A stretch of DNA of 64,000 bases from contig JACJXV010000015.1 of assembly GCA_020636445.1 (NCBI GenBank), positions 15,666 through 79,665 on the forward strand. Direction: 5' to 3'. How positions within the stretch are numbered: the first letter of the stretch is position 1; the number at the start of each line of letters is the position of its first letter. Source of the stretch: Lewinellaceae bacterium. Its GTDB lineage: Bacteria; Bacteroidota; Bacteroidia; Chitinophagales; Saprospiraceae. Under the pieces are notes generated by a model. That model saw only the letters and a list, made by a program, of their open reading frames with translations, did not search any database and had not been told where the DNA came from. Shown here piece after piece: positions 53,040-60,951 of this stretch. The position numbers were made by a program, and so were the translations under genes.

Positions 53040-54338
53040 ATGGCACTGCGCAAATCTCCATTTTTATTATATGCTGATGCCGAAGGGCAGGTTTTTGAGG
53101 ACACCTCGTTGTATGCTGCTGGCCGCAGTGGGTGGTATGTAGATCCTGTTCCAACGGAAGATTGGATTGAGCTTCCGGATGGTGGGTCGTTGTACAATCT
53201 TCCCGGGCGGATACCCCTGGGGATTGATGTGGAAACAGGGGAAGTTCGCCTATGCGAAAAAGGGTATGCGGTAGCAGCCTTTATCCCACCAGCGCACACT
53301 GGCCTTTATCTGGCAGCCTACGACAAGGAACCCAGTGCGCCGACGCTCCCTCTATTTTGCTATACCGCAGTGGGTTTTCATCGCGGAAAATTTTACGTAC
53401 CGGCCGTAAGAATCGAACAGGATATCCGGCAGGAGTGTGCTGGTTTTGATGCCGATCAGGTAAAAGCAGGGATTGCTGAATTCAAGCAGGCTTATCCACA
53501 TAACCGACTGGTGGAGCATTTATCCAATAATTGTGCACTGACCTATCATTGTCCAGCAGCCCGAAATTATTTTATGGGTCGCTGGGAGTGCCCAGTTCCG
53601 GTTTCTCCGGCTTGTAATTCCAATTGTATTGGCTGCATTTCCCTGCAACCTGAAGATGAAGAAATCGTTTCTACCCAGGAACGTCTTACCTTCAAACCTA
53701 CGGCGCAGGAAATTGTGGAATATACGGTTCCTCACCTGGAATCGGCACCTTACCCGATTATCAGTTTTGGCCAGGGCTGTGAAGGCGAGCCGCTGTTGAT
53801 GTGGGAAACCCTTTGCGAAGCGATTCGCGAGATTCGGAAATTTACCCCCCGTGGCAGTATTAATATCAATACTAATGGCAGCCGCCCTCAGTGGGTTGCT
53901 GCCCTTTGTGAAGCAGGTCTCGATAGTATCCGGGTTAGTATTAACTCTGCGCAGGAGCATCTCTACACGCCTTATTATCGGCCAAATAATTACACCTTCG
54001 ACGATGTGGTGGAAAGCCTGCGAGTCGTCAATGGTTATGGCGGTTGGACGAGTATAAACTATTTTGTCTTTCCGGGCATGACGGATTCCGTCGAAGAGTA
54101 TGAAGCGCTGCGAACCCTGATTCGCACCACAGGGCTAAAGATGATTCAATGGCGTAATTTTAATATTGATCCCGACTGGTATCTGGGGCGGGTCAATGTG
54201 TCGGAAACCGGAGAACCCATCGGCGTGAAGAAAATGATGGCGCTGCTCAAAGAAGAATTCCCCCATCTCCACTACGGGTATTATAACCCCCCGATAGAGC
54301 GGATCCGAGGGGAGTTTACAACTGATTTCGCTCATTAA
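53040..54338 (+). CDS. radical SAM protein of unknown function
   Basis: A 432-residue cytoplasmic protein. A ~160-residue N-terminal domain precedes the radical SAM core. The cluster motif is ACNSNCIGC (C192, C196, C199: CxxxCxxC). Further cysteines occur just before it (C165 and C171 in NCALTYHC, C184), which might bind a second cluster or zinc. ISFGQGCEGEPLL is the GGE-like SAM-binding strand and GSININTNGS follows. I recognise the general superfamily, not the reaction. It is the last clearly chromosomal-type gene before the accessory island. Confidence 0.88.
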   Translation: MALRKSPFLLYADAEGQVFEDTSLYAAGRSGWYVDPVPTEDWIELPDGGSLYNLPGRIPLGIDVETGEVRLCEKGYAVAAFIPPAHTGLYLAAYDKEPSAPTLPLFCYTAVGFHRGKFYVPAVRIEQDIRQECAGFDADQVKAGIAEFKQAYPHNRLVEHLSNNCALTYHCPAARNYFMGRWECPVPVSPACNSNCIGCISLQPEDEEIVSTQERLTFKPTAQEIVEYTVPHLESAPYPIISFGQGCEGEPLLMWETLCEAIREIRKFTPRGSININTNGSRPQWVAALCEAGLDSIRVSINSAQEHLYTPYYRPNNYTFDDVVESLRVVNGYGGWTSINYFVFPGMTDSVEEYEALRTLIRTTGLKMIQWRNFNIDPDWYLGRVNVSETGEPIGVKKMMALLKEEFPHLHYGYYNPPIERIRGEFTTDFAH

Positions 54339-54419
54339 CTAAGCAATTGTTCAAATTACTGCTTATCCGATTTGGGTTTGAGTACATGATGATATTCCCT
54401 TTTCAATGGATAGCAGTAA

Positions 54420-55370
54420 CCATCAGTCCTTTTCGAAACGCGCATTCGTCACGAGGAAAATGATGATGTCCAGGAAATTCCCTTCAAGCAGGGGCGGCCT
54501 AATGCGCCCGCCGTTGCCCCCGGCCCCAATGGCATGCTGGATACCCCTCGCATTAAGAAAGGCAGCAAAGATGATACCCTCAATATCACCCGCGATACCC
54601 TCCTGACCGGCCTGAATGGCATCTGGGAATCACCCGTCGCCGGCGATGATACAGCCTTGCTGAACAAAATAGGGTATGGTCACCCCAATGCCGTGGGGGT
54701 GTCGCTGGGACCTAATGGCGTTAGAGATACAGCACTGCCGGGCAATAGTGACGACGCTCTTTTAGGAGGCGTTAATACAGGGTACATCCTGAACGGCCCG
54801 GATGGAATCGTGGAAACCAAAGCAAATAACACGGATATTGTCACCAACTATACCCCCAATACCGGAACTATATTGGCTGAGCTAAATAAGGTTTGGAACC
54901 CCTACGGAATGTCTTTTGCTTTAGGCAAAGCTCCTGTAGTTTACAGGTTCAATTTTGATTACACTCGCGACGGAATGTTAAAAGCACAGGATGATGTAGG
55001 TGTAGAGATGAATGTTGTTTCTCAACAATTCTATAGTTACATAGGTAAACCGCAAGTGGCCCTCACCTTCTTCAGCCAGTTCACGCAACGGCCGCCACCT
55101 GACCTGACCGGAGGGGTAACTCTTCCTAGTGACCCTCCTCCCCATGTCACCGTGCTGTGGACGGGCACCATACCATTGGCCACTATCGAGTGGATAGCCG
55201 CTCACGAGCTGGGGCACGCGTTGTTTGGGTTAGCAGATCTGGAGCGCCTCCTGAAAGCAAAAAAGGTCGATTCCGATAACCTCATGGCCTATGATAAGAC
55301 CGGTAGCTCCCAGCTCCGCGCCTTCCAATGGCTGGAGATGTATGTAAAAACAAGAGATATAAAACCATAA
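54420..55370 (+). pseudogene. 5'-truncated zincin metallopeptidase with GPNG-type repeats
   Basis: The frame is open from 54420 (after TAA at 54417) but has no ATG before 54534. Coding clearly extends upstream of that ATG, since ENDDVQEIPFKQGRPNA and VAPGPNGMLDTP match the following repeats (GYGHPNAVGVSLGPNGVRDT; YILNGPDGIVETK). So the 5' end is missing or frameshifted, or uses a non-ATG start. The C-terminal half is a zincin: HELGHALFG (55203-55229) with a Met-turn NLMAY (55278-55292) and a final LRAFQWLEM. This HELGH...NLMxY...FQW arrangement is common, as I recall, at C-termini of large Bacteroidota secreted toxin-like proteins. The next gene starts 2 bp after its stop. Confidence 0.7.
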
Positions 55371-55372
55371 CA

Positions 55373-56371
55373 ATGACACCAAACAGCAGCAAATGGAAAA
55401 CCCTGCTCCTTTTGAGCTACGGCGTATGGGTATTTACGGTGCCGGCGCATGGGCAGCTCGATACGCAGCGGGTAGAGAAAGCGCGCCGGGCCTGGCAGGT
55501 CACTACGGCCGTTCCGGATAGTATTTGGAAAACCTTTCCGGATAGCTTATGGCAGGATACGAGCTACCAGGTGGCATTGTTGCGTACCCTGCCCCCGCTG
55601 GATTCGCTGCCTTATTCGGAAAGGAGTATGCTGTATTCCCGCATGGGAAAGTGGTATGCTACCGCCCGGCGCACGGCTATCCGACAGGCGCTGGCCAATG
55701 TATTCATCCACGGCAGTGGCGATTATGAGGTGTGCTGGGAGAATATGTATGTACTAAGTGAAAATGGCCAGGAAGGCGACTTTTCCCCGGCGGGCCTGGA
55801 TACGCTGCTGCGCATCATGCGCACGCCGAAATTTCGCAGTTTACCGCTCTATCCGTTGATCAACCGGATCACCTGGCCGGCGGGGGTAGCTTTTGTCGAT
55901 TCCATCTTTCGGCATGCGCCAGCATTGGATGCTGGTTCTATTACAACGCCTAAGCACGACCCTCAGTTCTACAGCCGCAAATGGCGTGCGGCGCGGGAGC
56001 TGGCGCGGCAGGGCCACCGGGATGCGCTGTCCTATATGCTGGCCAGGGCAGAGGAGGCGTTTACGGCCGGAAAAAACTATGATCCAAGAGACCTGACCTA
56101 TGTTCGTCAGCCGGAGGCTACGGCTTTTCTGGTTCGCCAGCTATGCCTGGACCCCCAGATCTATTATTCCACGAAAACCAGGAAGGATTATTTTAGTCAG
56201 ACATTATTTGCTCTGGTATGTCTCATCGAGGGGTTGTTTGATGTGGCCTATACAGAGGAAACGGAAGATATGCCTCTGGAAAACCACCAACGCCTGGTGT
56301 GTGCTTGGCTACAGCAGCAAACGACCTTTCGCTACATTCCCAATGGGAAACCATGCTGGTATTTACCCTAA
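55373..56371 (+). CDS. exported helical-repeat protein, copy 1 (candidate immunity protein)
   Basis: A 332-residue protein with a signal peptide (LLLLSYGVWVFTVPAHGQ, residues ~11-28). The mature part is helical. Around residues 200-265 are HEAT-like units: ARELARQGHRDALSYMLARAEEAF and LTYVRQPEATAFLVRQLCLD. Exported HEAT-like proteins with a Y-x-RQPEA phrase occur widely in Bacteroidota without assigned function. It follows the truncated zincin by 2 bp, and its tandem copy follows at 56471. Placement beside a peptidase and duplication suggest an immunity or inhibitor role, which is inference. Confidence 0.75.
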   Translation: MTPNSSKWKTLLLLSYGVWVFTVPAHGQLDTQRVEKARRAWQVTTAVPDSIWKTFPDSLWQDTSYQVALLRTLPPLDSLPYSERSMLYSRMGKWYATARRTAIRQALANVFIHGSGDYEVCWENMYVLSENGQEGDFSPAGLDTLLRIMRTPKFRSLPLYPLINRITWPAGVAFVDSIFRHAPALDAGSITTPKHDPQFYSRKWRAARELARQGHRDALSYMLARAEEAFTAGKNYDPRDLTYVRQPEATAFLVRQLCLDPQIYYSTKTRKDYFSQTLFALVCLIEGLFDVAYTEETEDMPLENHQRLVCAWLQQQTTFRYIPNGKPCWYLP

Positions 56372-56428
56372 AGATTCAGGTATGCAGGAATGGAATTTAA
56401 TCTTTTGGGAGGGTGCACCCTCATGGAA

Positions 56429-56470
56429 CACGCCAACATGCCAAAATGCCAACACGCTAACACGCCAACA
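56429..56470 (+). repeat. short tandem array before copy 2 start codon
   Basis: A run of ACACGCCAACATGCCAAAATGCCAA-type words with ~10-bp spacing ends directly at the ATG at 56471. The same word family lies directly before the start codons at 59317 and 62371. Confidence 0.6.
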
Positions 56471-57188
56471 ATGACACCACACAGCAGCAAATGGAAAACC
56501 CTGCTCCTTTTGAGCTACGGCGTATGGGTATTTACGGTGCCGGCGCATGGGCAGCTCGATACGCAGCGGGTAGAGAAAGCGCGCCGGGCCTGGCAGGTCA
56601 CTACGGCCGTTCCGGATAGTATTTGGAAAACCTTTCCGGATAGCTTATGGCAGGATACGAGCTACCAGGTGGCCTTGTTGCGTACCCTGCCCCCGCTGGA
56701 TTCGCTGCCTTATTCGGAAAGGAGTATGCTGTATTCCCGCATGGGAAAGTGGTATGCTACCGCCCGGCGCACGGCTATCCGACAGGCGCTGGCCAATGTA
56801 TTCATCCACGGCAGTGGCGATTATGAGGTGTGCTGGGAGAATATGTATGTACTAAGTGAAAATGGCCAGGAAGGCGACTTTTCCCCGGCGGGCCTGGATA
56901 CGCTGCTGCGCATCATGCGCACGCCGAAATTTCGCAGTTTACCGCTCTATCCGTTGATCAACCGGATCACCTGGCCGGCGGGGGTAGCTTTTGTCGATTC
57001 CATCTTTCGGCATGCGCCAACAGTAGATGCTGGCTATTCATCTTCGCCAAGGGTCGACCCTCAGTTCTACAGCCGCAGATGGCGTGCGGCGCGGGAGCTG
57101 GCGCGGCAGGGCCACCGGGAGGCGCTGGCCTATATGCTGGCCAGGGCGGAGGAGGCGTTTTCCAAACCCGACCGGCAGTATTTATTGT

Positions 57189-58501
57189 CACTAGTGTCCG
57201 GTTAAGAAAAAAAGATATAGCTAGAAGCCCAAAGAAATAAGGCGTTCCGAGCGATTTTGCTCAGGAACGATTTGAATTGGTTCGGGCAACGTGCCTTTCT
57301 CAAAAGAGAGGAAGGATGAATGCAGGCAAATATGTCTTCGCCCAGATCATCGCCTTGGTTAATCCCAAGGAATTTGCCAAGTGTGTTAAGCGCTATCAAG
57401 GTGATTATCGAGCTAGAACCCTCAAATGTTGGCAACAATTTTTAGGTCTTAGCTTCGGTCAACTCACCCAGCGAGAAAGTTTGCGTGACCTGGTAAGTTG
57501 TCTGGAAGCACATCAATCCAAACTTTATCACTTGGGATTTTCTCAAGGCATCAGTCGAACAACATTGGCTGATGCGAATGAAAAACGAGATTGGCGCATC
57601 TATGCAGACTTTGCGCAGGTGTTGATTACTCAAGCACGCTTGGCCAATCCAGCACTAAGTTTAGAAGGTTTGTCATTCGATAACCAGATTTATGCCCTGG
57701 ATTCCAGCACTATTGACTTATGCTTAGAAGTCTTTTGGTGGGCAAAATTCAGAAAGCATAAAGCGGCAATCAAATTACACACCTTACTGGATATCCGTTG
57801 CCAAATTCCTTGTTTTGTGCACATTACCGATGGCCTCTCCCATGATGTCAATGTGCTGGATATCCTCGACTTTGAGGCTGATGCCTTTTATGTCATGGAT
57901 CGAGGCTATGTAGATTGGGCTCGTTTGCACCGAATCAACCAAGCCAGAGCTTTTTTTGTCACACGGGCCAAAAGTAATTTTGCTGCTCGACGGCTTTATT
58001 CCAAAGCGGTTGACAAGCAAAGCGGCCTAGGATGTGACCAAACCATTTGCTTGAAAAATTACCAAGCAGCTAAAGACTACCCTTCAAAGTTACGCCGAGT
58101 AAAATACTATGACCAAGAAAACGATAAAACCCTAGTATTTTTAAGCAACAACTTTGAGGTGACAGCCATGGAGATAGCTTTACTGTACAAAAATCGCTGG
58201 CAGATCGAGCTTTTTTTTAAATGGATTAAGCAGCATCTGCGCATCAAAGTCTTTTGGGGTGAAAGTGCCAATGCAGTCAAAACTCAAATTTGGGTCGCGG
58301 TTTGCACCTTCATCTTGGTGAAAATTTTGAAGGATAAACTTCAAATTCTACAAAGTATGAATGAAATATTACAAATTTTGAGTGTCTCGGTTTTTGATAA
58401 AACGCCTGTAAATCAGCTATTTACAAAAACAGAGTTACAAAAACCAAATACACAATTTCCTAACCAACTGAATTTGTTCGACTTATAGCCGGACACTAGT
58501 G
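57189..58501 (+). mobile_element. complete IS4-type insertion sequence
   Basis: Terminal inverted repeats CACTAGTGTCCGG(T/C)TA (57189-57204 and 58486-58501, 15 of 16 matching) bound a 1313-bp element with one transposase. The 9-bp direct repeat ATTTATTGT flanks it (57180-57188 and 58502-58510). The intact ends and exact duplication indicate a recent insertion into copy 2 of the helical-repeat gene. Confidence 0.95.
57316..58488 (+). CDS. IS4 family transposase (DUF4372-type N-terminus)
   Basis: A 390-residue DDE transposase. The N-terminus MNAGKYVFAQIIALVNPKEF and SFGQLTQRESLRDLV match the DUF4372 domain of this IS4 subgroup. The catalytic region has YALDSSTIDLCL (first Asp), FEADAFYVMDRGYVDWARL (second Asp) and NRWQIELFFKWIKQHLRIK (the YREK-like Glu). 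The start is ATG 57316, preceded by GAGGAAGG, one of the few clear Shine-Dalgarno sequences in the window. Its AT-rich codon use differs from the flanking GC-rich gene. Confidence 0.95.
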   Translation: MNAGKYVFAQIIALVNPKEFAKCVKRYQGDYRARTLKCWQQFLGLSFGQLTQRESLRDLVSCLEAHQSKLYHLGFSQGISRTTLADANEKRDWRIYADFAQVLITQARLANPALSLEGLSFDNQIYALDSSTIDLCLEVFWWAKFRKHKAAIKLHTLLDIRCQIPCFVHITDGLSHDVNVLDILDFEADAFYVMDRGYVDWARLHRINQARAFFVTRAKSNFAARRLYSKAVDKQSGLGCDQTICLKNYQAAKDYPSKLRRVKYYDQENDKTLVFLSNNFEVTAMEIALLYKNRWQIELFFKWIKQHLRIKVFWGESANAVKTQIWVAVCTFILVKILKDKLQILQSMNEILQILSVSVFDKTPVNQLFTKTELQKPNTQFPNQLNLFDL

Positions 58502-58803
58502 ATTTATTGTATGATTTGAACGGCCTGGCCTACACCCGGCAGCCGGAAGCCCTGGCGTTTATCCTGAAGCTACTGGAAAGCGATTATGAAGGTTCGAATT
58601 TTGACCCTGTGGAGGGATGGGGATACTCAGATTTTGAGGTGGCACAAGACGCACTAGTGAGTATGGAGTTAGAGGGATTGGAGCATAGGGACTCCGTCCA
58701 CAATTACGATTTTAACTATGTGAAATACCGCGCCGCAGTCCGGGAATACGTACGGCAGCTCGATTTACCCAAGCTGCTTGCCAAGGAGCGTGCCAGGGAG
58801 TGA

Positions 58804-59316
58804 ATGCCAACACGCAACATGCTGCCCCAGGTTTATGAGGTTTATGCCACTCACTACGTTAGTTCGGTTTATACCGTTCGCTATCGCTCACTCAGTTTAT
58901 GAAGTTTATCTAGTTGAAAATTGAAGCTAATATGCCAACACACCAAAATGCCAATACGCCAAAATGCCAACATGCCAACCCGCAACATACTGCCCCAGGT
59001 TTATGAGGTTTATGCCACTCACTACGTTCGTTCGGTTTATACCGTTCGCTATCGCTCACTCAGTTTATGAAGTTTATCTAGTTGAAAATTGAAGCTAATA
59101 TGCCAACACACCAAAATGCTAATACGCCAACATGCCAACACACAACATACTGCCCCAGGTTTATGAGGTTTATGCCACTCACTTTGTTCGTATGGTTTAT
59201 GAGGTTTATGTCACTCACTTTGTTCGTTTAGTTTATGAGGTTTATGAGGTTTATTTTTTTCGCTAACACGCTAACACGCTAACACGCTAATAAGCCAAAA
59301 TGCTAACACGCTAAAA
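58804..59316 (+). repeat. ~160-bp tandem repeat cluster with short arrays
   Basis: Three successive copies of a unit beginning near ACATACTGCCCCAGGTTTAT (58817, 58984, 59145), with period 160-168 bp, each followed by GCCACTCACTACGTTCG, GCTATCGCTCACTCAG and a run of ATGCCAACACACC words. The third copy is degenerate and ends in tandem ACACGCTA words that stop 5 bp before the start at 59317. Related sequence lies at 62156-62370 and inverted at 38990-39265. No gene is seen. Confidence 0.8.
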
Positions 59317-60951
59317 ATGAAACAACGACTAAACTACTGCATCCTGCTAAGCTTACTCTTGCCCCACCTCCTGGCGGCAACAGTAGAGGACTACGCGGGA
59401 ATATTTTCTCTGGGCGAGCAAGAGCGCATATCCAACCGTGTTTCGGCGGTATGGCAAGCGCGCCAGTGGCAGGTTTTGGTGGTCACCCAGAGTAGTGCTC
59501 AGCCGCAGATAACCCAGAATTTGGCAGCTTATCTGGCATCCCGTTCTGCGCAGGTGGTGTTGGTACTACCGGTTTTCTATGCTGGTCATGAACCCGGGTA
59601 TTATGTTTCTCCAGATCTGGTGTCGGTACTGCCATCGACTGCACTGCAGCAACTGGTACAACAGCATATCCTCCCCGATTATGCGCGTTCGCGCTTTGGC
59701 GAAGCGGCCCGCAAAGGAGTAGCGGCCCTGCTGACGGCAGGTGCCAGGCTGCAGCAAGTCACGTTTCCGGGCTCAATACCAATCGCCGAGGAGCCGCTTC
59801 CGCAGTGGGAACACGAGCGGCAGGCCCAGCACTTACCCCAGGGGGCAGTGGCTTCCCCCCTGGGTGGATGGTTACACCCGGCCCCGGTGATTCGCTGGAC
59901 GGGCCCGCCTCCCGCCTCCCCGCTGACGATAGTGATGCGTCATCTGGGAAATCAATACCAGGCACCGGCCATTTATGCCAACGGCGAAATCCGCCTGGCG
60001 GTCGATACCGCGTTGAGATTACCCACCGGTAATAGCGTCCGTTACCAGGCAGCCCTGCCCCTGACCTGGGCATTAGCCTGGGGTGGCCAGGAATACCCGC
60101 TGGACACCTCCCGTCACGAGGTGTTTGTCACCCTGCAGCAGCCCGCCGGAAATACCCTGGATGGTAACTTGCGCAAAGAACACTTTTATTATGCCTGTAC
60201 GCAGGCGCAAGGTAGCCGCACCGTTGCCAGCACCCTGGATCGGCTCTGGCAGCCTTTTGCGGAACTATATGTGCCCATCCGCTTATTCAACCCGCAACGC
60301 GAATCTGCACCCCTGACCTATTACAAAAACCCGGATGTAATCGCCCAAACCGACGAGTTTTTATTCGATACGGCCATAGCGCCTCAGCTTTATCTGGACG
60401 GGCAGTGTGGGGCTTTCGCAACTACGTTCATAAATATTCTTTGGGCAGCGGGCATAGATAGTGATAGGAAATCAATTAGCCCAATTGAAGGCCGGTTAAT
60501 GCTCATTCAGCAATGGGCGTTTACGGATACACCTTCTTTTCCGGGGGCAATATATCCTTACGTAAATATTCCTGATGCCAGGGTTACTTATGTTCCTCTA
60601 GGAACAACGCTGGAAGGGGTTGTTAAAATGGATACTGTCGTAGACATGCGCTTACCTGGGCACCGCTATGCCTGGCTAGAAACCCCGGATGTTGCCGATA
60701 TGCCCGGTTTGCCAGGCCAGGGGCCTGTCCTCAATCCATATTCAGATTTTAGTGAACACCAACTCGTTGCGGTTGGAGCAAAATTATTTGATCCTTCTTA
60801 CGGACGGGTATTCCCTGATTTGCCGGCATGGGAAGATAACTCACTGGCCGGAGTTGGTGTATTTAACCGCATTCAGGATCCAATTACCGGCCAGGAATAT
60901 TATTACTTATTTGTGCAAAAGAGTAAAAATGGAATTCCGGATACCAAGTAA
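59317..60951 (+). CDS. exported TPM-domain/transglutaminase-like fusion protein (toxin-like)
   Basis: A 544-residue protein with a signal peptide (residues ~1-21, ending LLAATVEDY). Residues ~22-150 resemble the TPM domain (VEDYAGIFSLGEQERISNRV; WQVLVVTQSS; VLVLPVFYAGH). A GC-rich middle region of unknown fold follows. Residues ~350-500 carry a papain/transglutaminase-like triad: C364 in DGQCGAF, H481 in SEHQL and D492 in FDPSYG. The coding composition turns AT-rich near residue 365. No T9SS tail or membrane anchor is visible. The arrangement suits a modular secreted effector; the target is unknown. Confidence 0.75.
   Translation: MKQRLNYCILLSLLLPHLLAATVEDYAGIFSLGEQERISNRVSAVWQARQWQVLVVTQSSAQPQITQNLAAYLASRSAQVVLVLPVFYAGHEPGYYVSPDLVSVLPSTALQQLVQQHILPDYARSRFGEAARKGVAALLTAGARLQQVTFPGSIPIAEEPLPQWEHERQAQHLPQGAVASPLGGWLHPAPVIRWTGPPPASPLTIVMRHLGNQYQAPAIYANGEIRLAVDTALRLPTGNSVRYQAALPLTWALAWGGQEYPLDTSRHEVFVTLQQPAGNTLDGNLRKEHFYYACTQAQGSRTVASTLDRLWQPFAELYVPIRLFNPQRESAPLTYYKNPDVIAQTDEFLFDTAIAPQLYLDGQCGAFATTFINILWAAGIDSDRKSISPIEGRLMLIQQWAFTDTPSFPGAIYPYVNIPDARVTYVPLGTTLEGVVKMDTVVDMRLPGHRYAWLETPDVADMPGLPGQGPVLNPYSDFSEHQLVAVGAKLFDPSYGRVFPDLPAWEDNSLAGVGVFNRIQDPITGQEYYYLFVQKSKNGIPDTK

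Larger units (their letters stand above)
56471..58803 (+). pseudogene. exported helical-repeat protein, copy 2, interrupted by IS4-type element
   Basis: The gene is split: 56471-57188 and 58511-58803. Removing the IS and one copy of the 9-bp duplication restores a single 336-codon frame (RQYLLYDLNGLAYTRQPEAL across the join), the same size as copy 1. Residues 1-181 match copy 1 at all but one position (Asn4 against His4); after that the two diverge, resuming similarity in the RAARELARQGHR unit and the YTRQPEA unit. The left half now ends at a TAA within the IS (57203-57205), giving a 244-residue truncated product. Confidence 0.88.

Noticed and set aside
60689..60928. An upstream start for the exported protein gene at 60689
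   Set aside because: It would overlap the well supported TPM/transglutaminase coding sequence by more than 260 bp in another frame.
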